64,000 nt of DNA from Micromonospora rifamycinica (GTDB taxonomy: Bacteria; Actinomycetota; Actinomycetes; Mycobacteriales; Micromonosporaceae), in NCBI RefSeq assembly GCF_900090265.1, contig NZ_LT607752.1, forward strand, positions 434,001 to 498,000, given 5' to 3'. The notes beneath the pieces are model-generated. The model ran no database searches. It was not told the origin of the DNA and saw nothing but the letters and a program-made list of their open reading frames with translations. The position numbers were made by a program, and so were the translations under genes. Shown here piece after piece: positions 26,456 to 35,194 of the stretch (position 1 is its first letter; each line of letters opens with the position of its first letter).

Positions 26456-29400
26456 ATGACGGTGATCGTGCGACTCGGCGCTGGGCTCGTCGTCCTCGTG
26501 GCGGCCCTGGCGTCGGGGCCGGCCCCGGCCCACGCCGGGCCGGCCGGTACGGGCCTCGGGCTGGAGCTGCGGACCGCCGCGCCCCGGTACCTGCCGGGCG
26601 AGCAGATCCGCCTGACGCTGACGGTGAGCAACGCCACCGGCGCGACCTGCGCGCTGGCCACGGTCGCCGACGGAACGGTGCGGGTGACCTCGGTCCGCCG
26701 GGACGGACACGAACTGGTCCCGGCCCTCGGCCGCAGCTTCTACGGCGACGGCATCGCGGCCGCCGCCACCGCCGGCACGGCGACCGTGGCACCCGGGGGG
26801 ACGGCGACCGTGCCGCTGGTCGGTGTCCGGACGCACGACGGCGACGACGCCGGTGCCGTGGTGCTGCGGTCGGTGGCGGCGACCCCCGACGGTGGCGGGC
26901 TGGACACCCGCTGGCCGGTCGGGGCACCCGGACGCTACGAGGTGACGGCGGGCTACACGACCCTGCCGGTGACCGGGCTCGACGACCCCTGCCCGGGGGC
27001 GACGGGACTGCGGACCGTCAGCTTCACCGTCGGCGACGGCACCCCGGTGCCTCAGCGGCGGTGGCCCTGGCTGCTCGGCGGTGCGCTGCTGGTGCTGGTC
27101 GTCGGGGCGTCGGCGGTGCTGCTGCGTGGTCGCCGCCGCCCGGCCGCCGCCACGGTGGCCCTGGTGCTCGTCGGCGTCGGGACCGTCGTCGGCGGCACCG
27201 GCCGACCGGCCCGGGCCGACTACCAGGTCGACCCCACCGCCGGGGTGCCGGTCAGCGGCGTCGACTTCCAGGCGGCCGTGGACGGCTGCCTCCAGGGGTT
27301 CGCGGCGGCCGGCGGTGACCCGGCGGGCATCCTGCCCCGGCTCAAGGACGCCACGACACCCCGGGTTCGGATCATCCCCACCCCCGGCGGCTCCGGCTCC
27401 TTCGAGACCCCGGACAGCAAGGACGGCAAGGGCTCGTCCACGGTGACCTGGAACCCGACCTCGGTCGAGCCGTACGGCGACGGCGTCGCCCGGGATCCCT
27501 GCGCGGCGCTCTACCACGAGCTGAACCACTCCGACGACATCTCCCGTGACAGCGTGCCGAAGGGGGACTGCGGGGGCACCGGGATCAAGGCGGCCGAGGT
27601 CAAGGCGACCCTGGCGGAGAACAGGTACCGGGCGGCCAAGGGCCTGCCGCCGCGCACCGAGTACGACGGCAAGACTCTGCCCAAGAGCTTCGACGAGTGC
27701 AGGAAGCCGGCGAAGAAGACCCCACCGCCGAAGGGGCCGGTCAAGCTCTGCGAGGACGGGGCGGACTGCGGCGGCAGCAACGGCGACCCGCACCTGGTGA
27801 CCTTCGACCGGCACTACTACGACTTCCAGGCCGTCGGCGAGTTCGTGCTGGTCGACTCGACGGCGGGGGAACCCCTCACGGTCCAGGCCCGGCAGAGCCC
27901 GATGGGGGACTCACGGACGGTGTCGGTCAACACGGCGGTCGCCGTCCGGATCGGCGCGCACCGGGTCGCCCTCACCCTGGTCGACGGCGACACCGAGGTA
28001 CGCGTCGACGACGCCGTCCTGGTGCCGGCCCCGGGGCGCACCCCACTGCCCGGCGGCGGCACGCTCACCCGCCGTGGCTCCGACACCGGGGAGGCCGACG
28101 GGTACGACCTGGGCTGGCCCGACGGCTCCGCCGTCGCCGTCGACCAGATCGGCCCGTACGGCTACCGGGTGCTGGCGAAGCTCGCCCCGGGCCGGGCCGG
28201 GAAGGTGCGAGGGCTGCTCGGCGACTTCGACGGCGACCCGACCGACGACGTCGCCACCCCCGCCGGCGCCCCGCTGGCCCAACCGGTGCCGTTCGACAAG
28301 CTCCACCCGTCGTACGCGGACGGCTGGCGGGTCACCCGGGACACCTCCCTGTTCAGCTACCCCGACGGCCGGGACACCGCCTCGTTCACCGACCGCGCCT
28401 TCCCGGCGGAGGCGGTGAGCGTGGCCGACCTGGATCCGGCGCGGCGGAGTCAGGCCGAGCAGGTGTGCCGGTGGGCCGGCATCACCGACCCGTGGCAGCT
28501 CGCCGAGTGCGTCCTCGACGTCGGGGTGACCGGCCGCCCCGAGTTCGCGGTCAGCGGCGTCGGCACCGAACGGATCGCCCCACCGGCCGCCGCGCCGATC
28601 GCCGCGACCCCGGTCGCCACCGGGACGCTGATCCCGGGCGGTAGCCCGCTGGCCTTCCCCGGCCGGGCCGGCGACGCCGTCTTCGTCGACGTCACCGCGC
28701 CCGGCCTGGCCGACGGGTGTTCCCCGTACCGGCTGTTCGACCCGACCGGCACCGAGCTGGCCAGCGGCTGCCAGGTCGCCGGCCGTGGTCACATCGACCG
28801 CACCGACCTCACCGTCGACGGCACGTACACGGTGGCCCTCGACGACGCCGCCGACGGTACCGGGCGGGCCGCCGTGCGGGTCTACCTGGCCCGGGACGTC
28901 ACCGGTACGCTGCGCCCGGACGCGCCGGCGGTCTCCGCGGCGATCGTCGATCCGGGCGGTCGGGCCCGGTACCGGTTCACCGGGGTCGCCGGTCAGCGGG
29001 TCTTCGTCGAGGTGCCGGAGAGCACCCTGCCGGACCAGTGCTCCCCGCTGGAGCTGCTCGGCCCGCAGGGAACGCGGCTGGGCAGCGGCTGTGTCGTCAA
29101 CGGCAGCGGCGACGTGGACGGCACGGTCCTGCCCGCCGACGGCACGTACACGGTGCTGGTGGATCCGGTGGACCGTACCGTCGGCACGGTCGCGCTGCGG
29201 CTGTTCGCCACCCGCGACCAGGTCGGCGCGATCACCGTCGACGGCCCGCCGGTCGTCGCGGCGCTCGACCGGCCCGGCGCGGTGCGGAGCTACCGGTTCA
29301 CCGGTACGGCCGGCACGTCGGTGACCGTGACGGCCACCGCCGCCACCCTGCCCGACCAGTGCTCTCCGCTGGAGTTGCGCGACGCCGGGGGTGCGGTGCT

Positions 29401-29533
29401 CGGGGCCGGCTGTGTGGTCGACGGCGTCGGTGGCATCGGGGCGACGGTCCTGCCGGACAGCGGTGTCTACACCGTCGTGGTGGACCCGTCGGGGGCGGCC
29501 ACCGGCACGGTCACCCTCACCCTGCGGCGGTGA
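26456..29533 (+). CDS. Very large secreted protein: M91-like metallopeptidase fused to von Willebrand type D domain
   Basis: A 1025 aa protein starting at the ATG at 26456; the longer open frame upstream is the hydrolase gene in another frame. Order: signal peptide (to about residue 24); a beta-sandwich-like domain; two hydrophobic segments (about 203-222 and 231-250) flanking an Arg-rich turn; then a zinc peptidase-like domain. The peptidase has HELNH (HExxH, residues 354-358) and downstream AENRYRAAKGLPPRTEYDG, as in M91 (NleD-like) peptidases. A vWD domain follows from about 443 (GDPHLVTFDRHYYDFQAVG). The C-terminus has three homologous repeats of roughly 105 aa, each with DQCSPLEL or DGCSPYRL and a Cys pair. 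The fusion is unusual; target unknown. Confidence 0.82.
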   Translation: MTVIVRLGAGLVVLVAALASGPAPAHAGPAGTGLGLELRTAAPRYLPGEQIRLTLTVSNATGATCALATVADGTVRVTSVRRDGHELVPALGRSFYGDGIAAAATAGTATVAPGGTATVPLVGVRTHDGDDAGAVVLRSVAATPDGGGLDTRWPVGAPGRYEVTAGYTTLPVTGLDDPCPGATGLRTVSFTVGDGTPVPQRRWPWLLGGALLVLVVGASAVLLRGRRRPAAATVALVLVGVGTVVGGTGRPARADYQVDPTAGVPVSGVDFQAAVDGCLQGFAAAGGDPAGILPRLKDATTPRVRIIPTPGGSGSFETPDSKDGKGSSTVTWNPTSVEPYGDGVARDPCAALYHELNHSDDISRDSVPKGDCGGTGIKAAEVKATLAENRYRAAKGLPPRTEYDGKTLPKSFDECRKPAKKTPPPKGPVKLCEDGADCGGSNGDPHLVTFDRHYYDFQAVGEFVLVDSTAGEPLTVQARQSPMGDSRTVSVNTAVAVRIGAHRVALTLVDGDTEVRVDDAVLVPAPGRTPLPGGGTLTRRGSDTGEADGYDLGWPDGSAVAVDQIGPYGYRVLAKLAPGRAGKVRGLLGDFDGDPTDDVATPAGAPLAQPVPFDKLHPSYADGWRVTRDTSLFSYPDGRDTASFTDRAFPAEAVSVADLDPARRSQAEQVCRWAGITDPWQLAECVLDVGVTGRPEFAVSGVGTERIAPPAAAPIAATPVATGTLIPGGSPLAFPGRAGDAVFVDVTAPGLADGCSPYRLFDPTGTELASGCQVAGRGHIDRTDLTVDGTYTVALDDAADGTGRAAVRVYLARDVTGTLRPDAPAVSAAIVDPGGRARYRFTGVAGQRVFVEVPESTLPDQCSPLELLGPQGTRLGSGCVVNGSGDVDGTVLPADGTYTVLVDPVDRTVGTVALRLFATRDQVGAITVDGPPVVAALDRPGAVRSYRFTGTAGTSVTVTATAATLPDQCSPLELRDAGGAVLGAGCVVDGVGGIGATVLPDSGVYTVVVDPSGAATGTVTLTLRR

Positions 29534-29687
29534 CCCGTTGCCGGCCGACGGATCGTCGCCGCAGGTGGCAGGGGTACGAGTGGTCCGGGTGGCGGAGATC
29601 GTGCCGCCGTCGGGTCGACCGGGCCGGTACGGCGGACGACCGGGGGACGACGGCTGGCCGGCACCGGCGTCCCCGCGGGGCTTGAAG

Positions 29688-29706
29688 TCCTATCCCGGGG
29701 ATAGGA
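29688..29706. promoter_or_regulatory. 19-bp palindrome before the flavin reductase leader
   Basis: A perfect dyad of two 9-bp arms around one central G (29688-29696, 29698-29706). It sits about 145 bp before the flavin reductase start and just upstream of the candidate leader peptide, so it could be an operator or part of an attenuator. Confidence 0.4.
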
Positions 29707-29716
29707 AAATCCATCC

Positions 29717-29808
29717 ATGCTGCTCGTCAGGCGCTCCACCTCCTGCCGGTCGTCGACCTGATGCGGGTCGCCGCGCACCGCTGTCCCGGACCCCCCACCA
29801 CCGTCTGA
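29717..29808 (+). other. Possible cysteine-responsive leader peptide region
   Basis: One frame opens ATG with MLLVRRSTSC and stops after 14 codons. A second frame, without its own good start, reads PVVDLMRVAAHRCPGPPTTV and ends at 29808. Actinobacterial leader peptides upstream of sulfur and flavin genes share an LLxRR...VDLxRV...C pattern, and here the two halves occur in different frames. This may be a decayed or mis-phased leader for the flavin reductase 40 bp downstream; it may also be chance. Confidence 0.3.
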
Positions 29809-29848
29809 ACGGCCGTGCCGTCCGATCCGCCCGCAGGAGGCCCGTGAG

Positions 29849-30388
29849 ATGACCGTGCCCGACGCTCTCCCACCGCCGGTCGAGGCCGACGCGGACACGC
29901 TGCGTACGGTGCTGCGGCACCAGGCCAGCACCGTCACGGTGATCACCGCGCCCGGCGCGCCGGCGGTCGGCTTCACCGCCACCTCGTTCACCTCGGTATC
30001 GCTGACCCCGCCGATCGTGTCGTTCTGCCTGAACCTCGGCGCGTCGAGCTGGGCCACCATGTCCCGGACCCGGCACCTGGCGGTGCACCTGCTCGCCGGC
30101 CACCAGCAGGAGTTGGCTCGTACCTTCGCCACCAGCGGCATCGACCGGTTCGCCGCACCGACCCGGTGGCGGGTCGGGCCGGAGGGGGTGCCGATCCTCG
30201 ACGACACCCTGGCCTGGCTGCTCTGCCGGGTGGTCGAGCGGGTGACCGTCGGGGACCACGCGATCGTGCTGGCCGAGCCGGAGCTGATCCGGCACCCCGG
30301 GGTCGGGTCGCCGCTGCTCTACCACCGGGGCCGGTACGCCGGCCTGGCCGGTGTGCCGGAGGGGGCCTCCCGCCGTTCCGCCGCGTGA
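29849..30388 (+). CDS. Flavin reductase family protein
   Basis: A 179 aa flavin reductase-like protein (FMN-binding split barrel), which supplies reduced flavin to a partner monooxygenase. Recognisable pieces: FRxx-equivalent start at LRTVLRHQASTVTVIT, GFTATSFTSVSLTPPIVSFCLN, and the motif DHAIVLAEPELI with GSPLLYHRGRYAGL at the end. The ATG has GGAGG eight to ten bases upstream. No monooxygenase gene is adjacent, so its partner is unknown. The 315 bp gap upstream (29534-29848) contains a palindrome and a possible leader peptide. Confidence 0.9.
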   Translation: MTVPDALPPPVEADADTLRTVLRHQASTVTVITAPGAPAVGFTATSFTSVSLTPPIVSFCLNLGASSWATMSRTRHLAVHLLAGHQQELARTFATSGIDRFAAPTRWRVGPEGVPILDDTLAWLLCRVVERVTVGDHAIVLAEPELIRHPGVGSPLLYHRGRYAGLAGVPEGASRRSAA

Positions 30389-30439
30389 CCACCGGGCCGG
30401 CGGGCCGCTCCCGGTGGCGGGTACACCGGTACCAGCTAT

Positions 30440-30459
30440 ATTGACGAGAATCGTTCAAT
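30440..30459. promoter_or_regulatory. Imperfect inverted repeat in the sugar-dehydrogenase promoter
   Basis: ATTGACGA and TCGTTCAAT pair with one unmatched base, in an unusually A/T-rich patch (CTATATTGAC) 20-40 bp before the start. It could be a TetR-type operator or part of the promoter itself. Confidence 0.3.
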
Positions 30460-30477
30460 GAGCTGGAGGTGCCCGAC

Positions 30478-31983
30478 GTGAGACTCCGTCCGATGGTGGC
30501 GGCGACGGTCGTGGCGGGTCTCGCCGTGGCCGGCGTCGGCACCGCGACGCTCGCCGGGGCCGCGCCGGCCGCACCGCCGCCGGGGGTCGCCGCCCTGGCC
30601 GTGGGCGACTTCGACTTCACCCGTCCGCAGGTGGTGGCCAGTGGTCTGACGGTCCCCTGGGGGATGGACTTCCTGCCCGACGGCAGCGCCCTGACGGCGT
30701 TGCGCAACTCGGGCCAGGTGCTGCGGGTCCGTCCCGGTCAGACGCCCGAGCAGGTGGCCCAGATCGCCGGCGTGAACGCCACCGGCGAGGGCGGGCTGCT
30801 CGGCCTGGCGGTCTCTCCCGGGTACGCCCAGGACGGGTACGTCTACGTCTACCTCACCACCTCCACGGACAACCGGATCGTCCGGTTCCGGCTCAGCGCG
30901 CCACAGAACCAGGAGCCGGTCCTCACCGGGCTGGCCCGCGCCAGCACCCACAACGGCGGCCGGATCGCCTTCGGGCCGGACGGGATGCTCTACGCCGGCG
31001 TCGGTGACGCGGGGCAGACGGCCAACGCGCAGAACCCGCAGAGCCGCAACGGCAAGATCCTCCGGATGCGGCCGGACGGGTCGGTGCCGGCGGACAACCC
31101 GACGGCCGGCTCCCTGGTCTACAGCCTCGGCCACCGCAACGTGCAGGGCCTGGCCTGGGACGCCCAGGGGCGGCTGCACGCCGCCGAGTTCGGGCAGAAC
31201 ACCTGGGACGAGGTCAACCTCATCGTGGCCGGCGGCAACTACGGCTGGCCCACCGTCGAGGGCCGGGGCAACGACCCCCGGTTCCGTGACCCGCTGGTGG
31301 TGTGGTCGACCGCGGAGGCCTCCCCGAGCGGCGCGGCGATCGCCGGCAACCGGCTCTTCGTCGCCGCCCTGCGCGGCACCCGGCTGTGGACCGTGCCGCT
31401 CACCGGGACCGGTGGGGTCGGCACCCCGACCGCCGAGCTGACCGGCGTCTACGGACGCCTGCGGACCGTCGAGTACGGGCCGGACGGCTGGCTCTGGGTC
31501 ACCACCAGCAACCGGGACGGACGGGGCACCCCGGCGGCGACCGACGACCGGATCCTGCGCTTCCCCCCACGGGACACCACGCCGCCCCCCACCACGCCGC
31601 CGCCGACGACGCCCCCGACCACCACGCCGCCGCCGACGACGCCCCCGCCCACCACCACCCCGCCGCCGGTCTCGTGCCGGGTCGGCTGGCAGGCCAACCA
31701 GTGGAGCGGCGGCTTCACCGCCGAAGTGTCGATCACCAACCTGGGCACCCCGGTGACCGGCTGGACCCTGACCTGGACGTTCGCCGCCGACCAGCGGATC
31801 ACCAACGCCTGGAACGCGCAGGTCACCCAGTCGGGTGCCGCCGTCACCGCCCGCAACGCCAGCTGGAACGGCACGGTGCCGCAGAACGGCACGGTCAGCT
31901 TCGGCGTCCAGGGCACCTTCGGGTCCGGTAACCCGCGCCCCGCCGCGTTCCAGTTCAACGGGGGCACCTGCCTGGCCCAGTGA
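30478..31983 (+). CDS. Secreted PQQ-type sugar dehydrogenase with cellulose-binding (CBM2) domain
   Basis: A 501 aa exported protein. After a signal peptide comes a GSDH/aldose-sugar-dehydrogenase beta-propeller (about 50-360): VPWGMDFLPDGS, EGGLLGLAVSPGY, HNGGRIAFGPDGMLYAGVGD, GHRNVQGLAWD and GGNYGWP, the places that bind PQQ and calcium in the family. A Pro/Thr linker (about 363-400) joins a CBM2 with the Cys pair CRVGW...GGTC and conserved Trp residues. GTG at 30478 is chosen because GGAGG lies 8 bp upstream and the GTG nine bases earlier sits on that ribosome site. It would oxidise sugars at cellulose surfaces; PQQ supply is not encoded here. Confidence 0.88.
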   Translation: MRLRPMVAATVVAGLAVAGVGTATLAGAAPAAPPPGVAALAVGDFDFTRPQVVASGLTVPWGMDFLPDGSALTALRNSGQVLRVRPGQTPEQVAQIAGVNATGEGGLLGLAVSPGYAQDGYVYVYLTTSTDNRIVRFRLSAPQNQEPVLTGLARASTHNGGRIAFGPDGMLYAGVGDAGQTANAQNPQSRNGKILRMRPDGSVPADNPTAGSLVYSLGHRNVQGLAWDAQGRLHAAEFGQNTWDEVNLIVAGGNYGWPTVEGRGNDPRFRDPLVVWSTAEASPSGAAIAGNRLFVAALRGTRLWTVPLTGTGGVGTPTAELTGVYGRLRTVEYGPDGWLWVTTSNRDGRGTPAATDDRILRFPPRDTTPPPTTPPPTTPPTTTPPPTTPPPTTTPPPVSCRVGWQANQWSGGFTAEVSITNLGTPVTGWTLTWTFAADQRITNAWNAQVTQSGAAVTARNASWNGTVPQNGTVSFGVQGTFGSGNPRPAAFQFNGGTCLAQ

Positions 31984-31995
31984 CGCGACGCGGCC

Positions 31996-32050
31996 GGGGC
32001 CGGCGTCGGCCGAACCGGGGCAATGTGCCGGATTCGCCGACGCCGGCCCC
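31996..32050 (+). terminator. Long hairpin after the CBM2 dehydrogenase
   Basis: A perfect 15-bp stem (31996-32010 with 32036-32050) around a 25-nt loop, 13 bp after the stop. It argues that translation of the next gene begins downstream of 32050. Confidence 0.65.
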
Positions 32051-32088
32051 TGTTCCGGTGGAGCCTGCGAGGGAGGCGATCGTGCACG

Positions 32089-33726
32089 GTGCGGCGGAAC
32101 GGGGTGGTCGTGAACCGGAGGTTCGCCGGGCTGCTGCTGCTGACCGGCCTGATGCCGATGATCGAGGCCACCGTGCTGGTCGCCCTCGGATTCCGGGCCG
32201 CCGAGGGGGTTCCGCCGCAGGTCACCGCCTTGTGGCCCTACGACACGTACCACGATCTGCGGTGGCTCTACGTCTACCACCGCACGTGGTGGGGGTTCGT
32301 GCTCTGGCTGGGGTACGTGCTGGTCGCCCGGGGCCTGTTCACCACCGGCCTGGTGGTGCTGGCCTGGCCGGCCGGGGTGCCCCGGCCGTCGCTGGGGTGG
32401 CTGCTGCGGCGTAACGTCGCGCTCGGTGTGCTGGTCGGCGTGTTCGTCGCGCCGTGGGCGGCGATCTCGGTCGCGGCGTCGGTGGTGGCGCTGTCCTGGG
32501 TGCTGCTGGCGTCGCTGCTGCCGATGTTCCTGCTCGCGCCGTTCCTGCAACGGGTGGCCGTGGTGGAGCACTGGTGGCGGGGGCTGCCGTCGATCTCGCT
32601 GGTGGGCTGGTCGCTGTTGAACTTCGTGGTGCTCACCCTGGCCGGTGCCCTGTGCTGGCGTACGCCCGGCTGGTGGACGGTGCCGGTGGCCGGGGTGGCC
32701 GGGACGATCAACGGGCTGCTGTGGAGCCGGACGGTCCGGGCGGCGCTGCTGCCGTCGCGGCTGCGCTGGGCACGGGTGCCGGTGACCCCGCTGGCGGCGC
32801 TGCTGGCGGTCGCCGTGCCGCTGGCCATCCCCCCGGTGACCGAGCTGGTCCCGGGCAACGAGCAGTGGATCAGGACGGCGGTGCTGGAACGACCGCTGCC
32901 GTCCCAGGTGACCCACGCGGTGATCGTGCTCACCGGCTACGGCTCCGACTACGGCGGCGAGCAGCCGTCCGATCCCCGGGTGCAGCGGTTCTCCTACCGG
33001 GGGCTCGACCCCGACGGCAGGCCGCTGGCGTACCGGTCGGCGGACACCACCAGATCGATGGCGGACAGCGTGTCGCTGCTCGCCCGGCAGGTGGACGGGC
33101 TGCACCGGCGCACCGGGCGGCGGGTGGCGCTGATCGGGGAGAGCGAGGGGGCGATGGTGGCCCGCACCTACCTCGCCCGCCGGCCCGATCCCGCGGTCGA
33201 CATCCTCGTCATGTTCAGCCCGTTGATCTACGCCGGCCGGGCCTACTACCCGCCTCCGCACCACGAGCAGGGCTGGGGGGTGGTCACCGGGTGGCAGCTG
33301 CGGCTCATCTTCGGGCTGGCCGAGGTGGGTGGTGGGCCGGACGAGCCGTTCATCCGCTCCCTGCTCGACGACGCCCCGTTCTACCGCAACCAGCTGATGT
33401 GCCCGGTGCCGGGCGTCCGGATCGTCGCCTTCCTGCCCACCGCGACCGCCACCGAGGCACCCCCCGGCGAGTACAGCCGCATCCCGGTCTTCCAGATCCC
33501 CGGCGTGCACGGCGGCCTGCTGGACCGCCGGCTGGTCCAGGACCGGTTGATCGATTTCCTGCTCGGCGAACCGATCGCCCAGACCCGGGCCGAGTACCCG
33601 CTGCTCCAGAGCTTCGCCGCCGGCTGGCAGGCACCGCCGTTGCCGATCGCGGCGAACCCGGCCTGGGCGGGTAACCGGCAACCCGACCCGGCGTTCACCG
33701 GGAAGGTCTGCCTGCCACCCGACTGA
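32089..33726 (+). CDS. Multi-span membrane protein with alpha/beta-hydrolase domain
   Basis: About 545 aa. The N-terminal half has some six hydrophobic spans (LLLLTGLMPMIEATVLVALG, FVLWLGYVLVARGLF, ALGVLVGVFVAPWAAISVAA and more). After about residue 280 an extracytoplasmic domain begins. It contains a nucleophile elbow GESEG (Ser near 352) in HRRTGRRVALIGESEGAMVA, with a possible catalytic His in PGVHGG near the end. GTG at 32089 is the first start after the terminator hairpin, with GGGAGG 12 bp upstream; GTGs at 32104 and 32110 are alternatives. It resembles membrane-bound esterase/lipase-like proteins of unknown substrate. Confidence 0.75.
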   Translation: MRRNGVVVNRRFAGLLLLTGLMPMIEATVLVALGFRAAEGVPPQVTALWPYDTYHDLRWLYVYHRTWWGFVLWLGYVLVARGLFTTGLVVLAWPAGVPRPSLGWLLRRNVALGVLVGVFVAPWAAISVAASVVALSWVLLASLLPMFLLAPFLQRVAVVEHWWRGLPSISLVGWSLLNFVVLTLAGALCWRTPGWWTVPVAGVAGTINGLLWSRTVRAALLPSRLRWARVPVTPLAALLAVAVPLAIPPVTELVPGNEQWIRTAVLERPLPSQVTHAVIVLTGYGSDYGGEQPSDPRVQRFSYRGLDPDGRPLAYRSADTTRSMADSVSLLARQVDGLHRRTGRRVALIGESEGAMVARTYLARRPDPAVDILVMFSPLIYAGRAYYPPPHHEQGWGVVTGWQLRLIFGLAEVGGGPDEPFIRSLLDDAPFYRNQLMCPVPGVRIVAFLPTATATEAPPGEYSRIPVFQIPGVHGGLLDRRLVQDRLIDFLLGEPIAQTRAEYPLLQSFAAGWQAPPLPIAANPAWAGNRQPDPAFTGKVCLPPD

Positions 33727-33777
33727 CCGGCCGTCCGGATCGGCCCGGCCCGTCGCCCGCCGGCCCGACCGGCGACG

Positions 33778-35193
33778 TCACCCCCACAGCAGCTGGACGA
33801 CCACCAGCACGGCCACCAGGTCCGGGCCGCGCGACACCTGACGGACCAGGTCGACCGGCACCATCGCGAACGGGGTGTTGACCATCGCCCCGCCGTACCG
33901 CATGGGCGGGCGGGTGCCGGCCCAGAAGGCCGCCGCCACCACCCCGGGCAGCAGCACCGCGTCGAGCGGAACGGGGACCGGCCGCAGGGCGGGCAGGGTG
34001 GCCAGGTACCAGAGCGTGGCACCGACCGCTGGCACCACGAGGTGCGCCAGCCGCAGCACCGCGTCGCCGCCGCCGAGGGACCGCCGCAGGCCCGGGGAGC
34101 GGCTGACCGCCCGGAGCCCGCCGGTCAACCGACCGGTCGCCAGGTACGCCAGGACCACGTGCGCGGGACCGGCGATCGACGGCAGTGCCACCGCGACGGC
34201 GTACATGGTCAGCAGCGCCCCGGCCCAGCCGACCAGGGCGCCCCGGCGGCGCGACAACCGGCGTACCTCCGCCTGGAGCAGCACCGGGAACCGGCCACCG
34301 GCGCGGAACCGTCGACCGCGCACCAGCCCGACCGAGCGCCACCGGCGGCCCTCCACCAGCGCGGCGAGCAGCGACGGATCCAGCAGCACCGCGGCGGTCG
34401 TGGCGGCGTTGGCGAACTGTGCCCCGGTGGTCAGCGCCGCCCGGTCCACCCGCCCGAGCCGGCGGAGCGCGCGGACGGTCGACGCCACAGCGACCGGCAG
34501 CAGCGCCAGCCCGACGACGGCGGTGAGCGGCACCGGCGGCACCGGCAGCGACCAGCCGGCGGGGTGCCCGAGCACCACCAGCACCGCGATCGTGGCGGCG
34601 ACGGAGGGCAGGCCGACGGCGGGCAGGCCCGCCCAGCGGGGCGTGGCGCGGGCGCTCTGGGCGACGACCGCCCACCCGGTCGCGGCGGCCCCGCAGGTGA
34701 CCCCGGCCAGCGCCGCCCAGCCCAGGTCGGCCGGGTGGTCGGCGCCCCCGGCGAAGGCCGCCGCGACCGCCAGCAGCCCGGCACCGACGGTGCTCCCGCC
34801 GGCCAGCCCGGCGAACCGGGGGAGCAGCCACGCCCGGCGGTCCACCGGAGAGCTGACCAGCCAGGCCTGGGTGGCGGGGGTGACCAGCAGGGGTCCGATC
34901 AGCCGCAGACCCCACCAGGCGAGCCCGGCGCCCGCCGTCACGGCGGCGACGGCGATCCAGTACCGGTCGCCCGGCTCGGTCCGGGTGACCTGCGGGGTCA
35001 CCAGGTGGTCGCGGATCGCGGCGACCGCGAACCAGCCGTACAGGGCGACGAAGAGGACCAGCACGTAGGCGTCGGTGAGCACCTCGCCCAGCGAACCCGG
35101 ATGGTGTCGGCGGCGGGCCTGCCGCAGCCGGGCACGCAGGTGCCGGGGGGTGGGCGCGACCACCGGCGGCGGGGAGATCCGGGTCGAGGTCAC
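33778..35193 (-). CDS. ABC exporter permease, DUF6297-like
   Basis: A 471 aa polytopic membrane protein with about ten hydrophobic segments and an Arg-rich N-terminus. Its gene starts 1 bp after the end of a stand-alone ABC ATPase gene, the standard layout of a two-component exporter, and its size and character match the DUF6297 permeases of actinomycetes (assignment from memory). The segment WLVSSPVDRRAWLLPRFAGL looks like the cytoplasmic coupling region. Cargo unknown. Confidence 0.78.
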   Translation of the reverse strand: MTSTRISPPPVVAPTPRHLRARLRQARRRHHPGSLGEVLTDAYVLVLFVALYGWFAVAAIRDHLVTPQVTRTEPGDRYWIAVAAVTAGAGLAWWGLRLIGPLLVTPATQAWLVSSPVDRRAWLLPRFAGLAGGSTVGAGLLAVAAAFAGGADHPADLGWAALAGVTCGAAATGWAVVAQSARATPRWAGLPAVGLPSVAATIAVLVVLGHPAGWSLPVPPVPLTAVVGLALLPVAVASTVRALRRLGRVDRAALTTGAQFANAATTAAVLLDPSLLAALVEGRRWRSVGLVRGRRFRAGGRFPVLLQAEVRRLSRRRGALVGWAGALLTMYAVAVALPSIAGPAHVVLAYLATGRLTGGLRAVSRSPGLRRSLGGGDAVLRLAHLVVPAVGATLWYLATLPALRPVPVPLDAVLLPGVVAAAFWAGTRPPMRYGGAMVNTPFAMVPVDLVRQVSRGPDLVAVLVVVQLLWG

Positions 35194-35194
35194 C

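Noticed and set aside
30436..33681. 1081-codon minus-strand open frame
   Set aside because: Shadow of the PQQ dehydrogenase and membrane hydrolase genes, both with strong family motifs.
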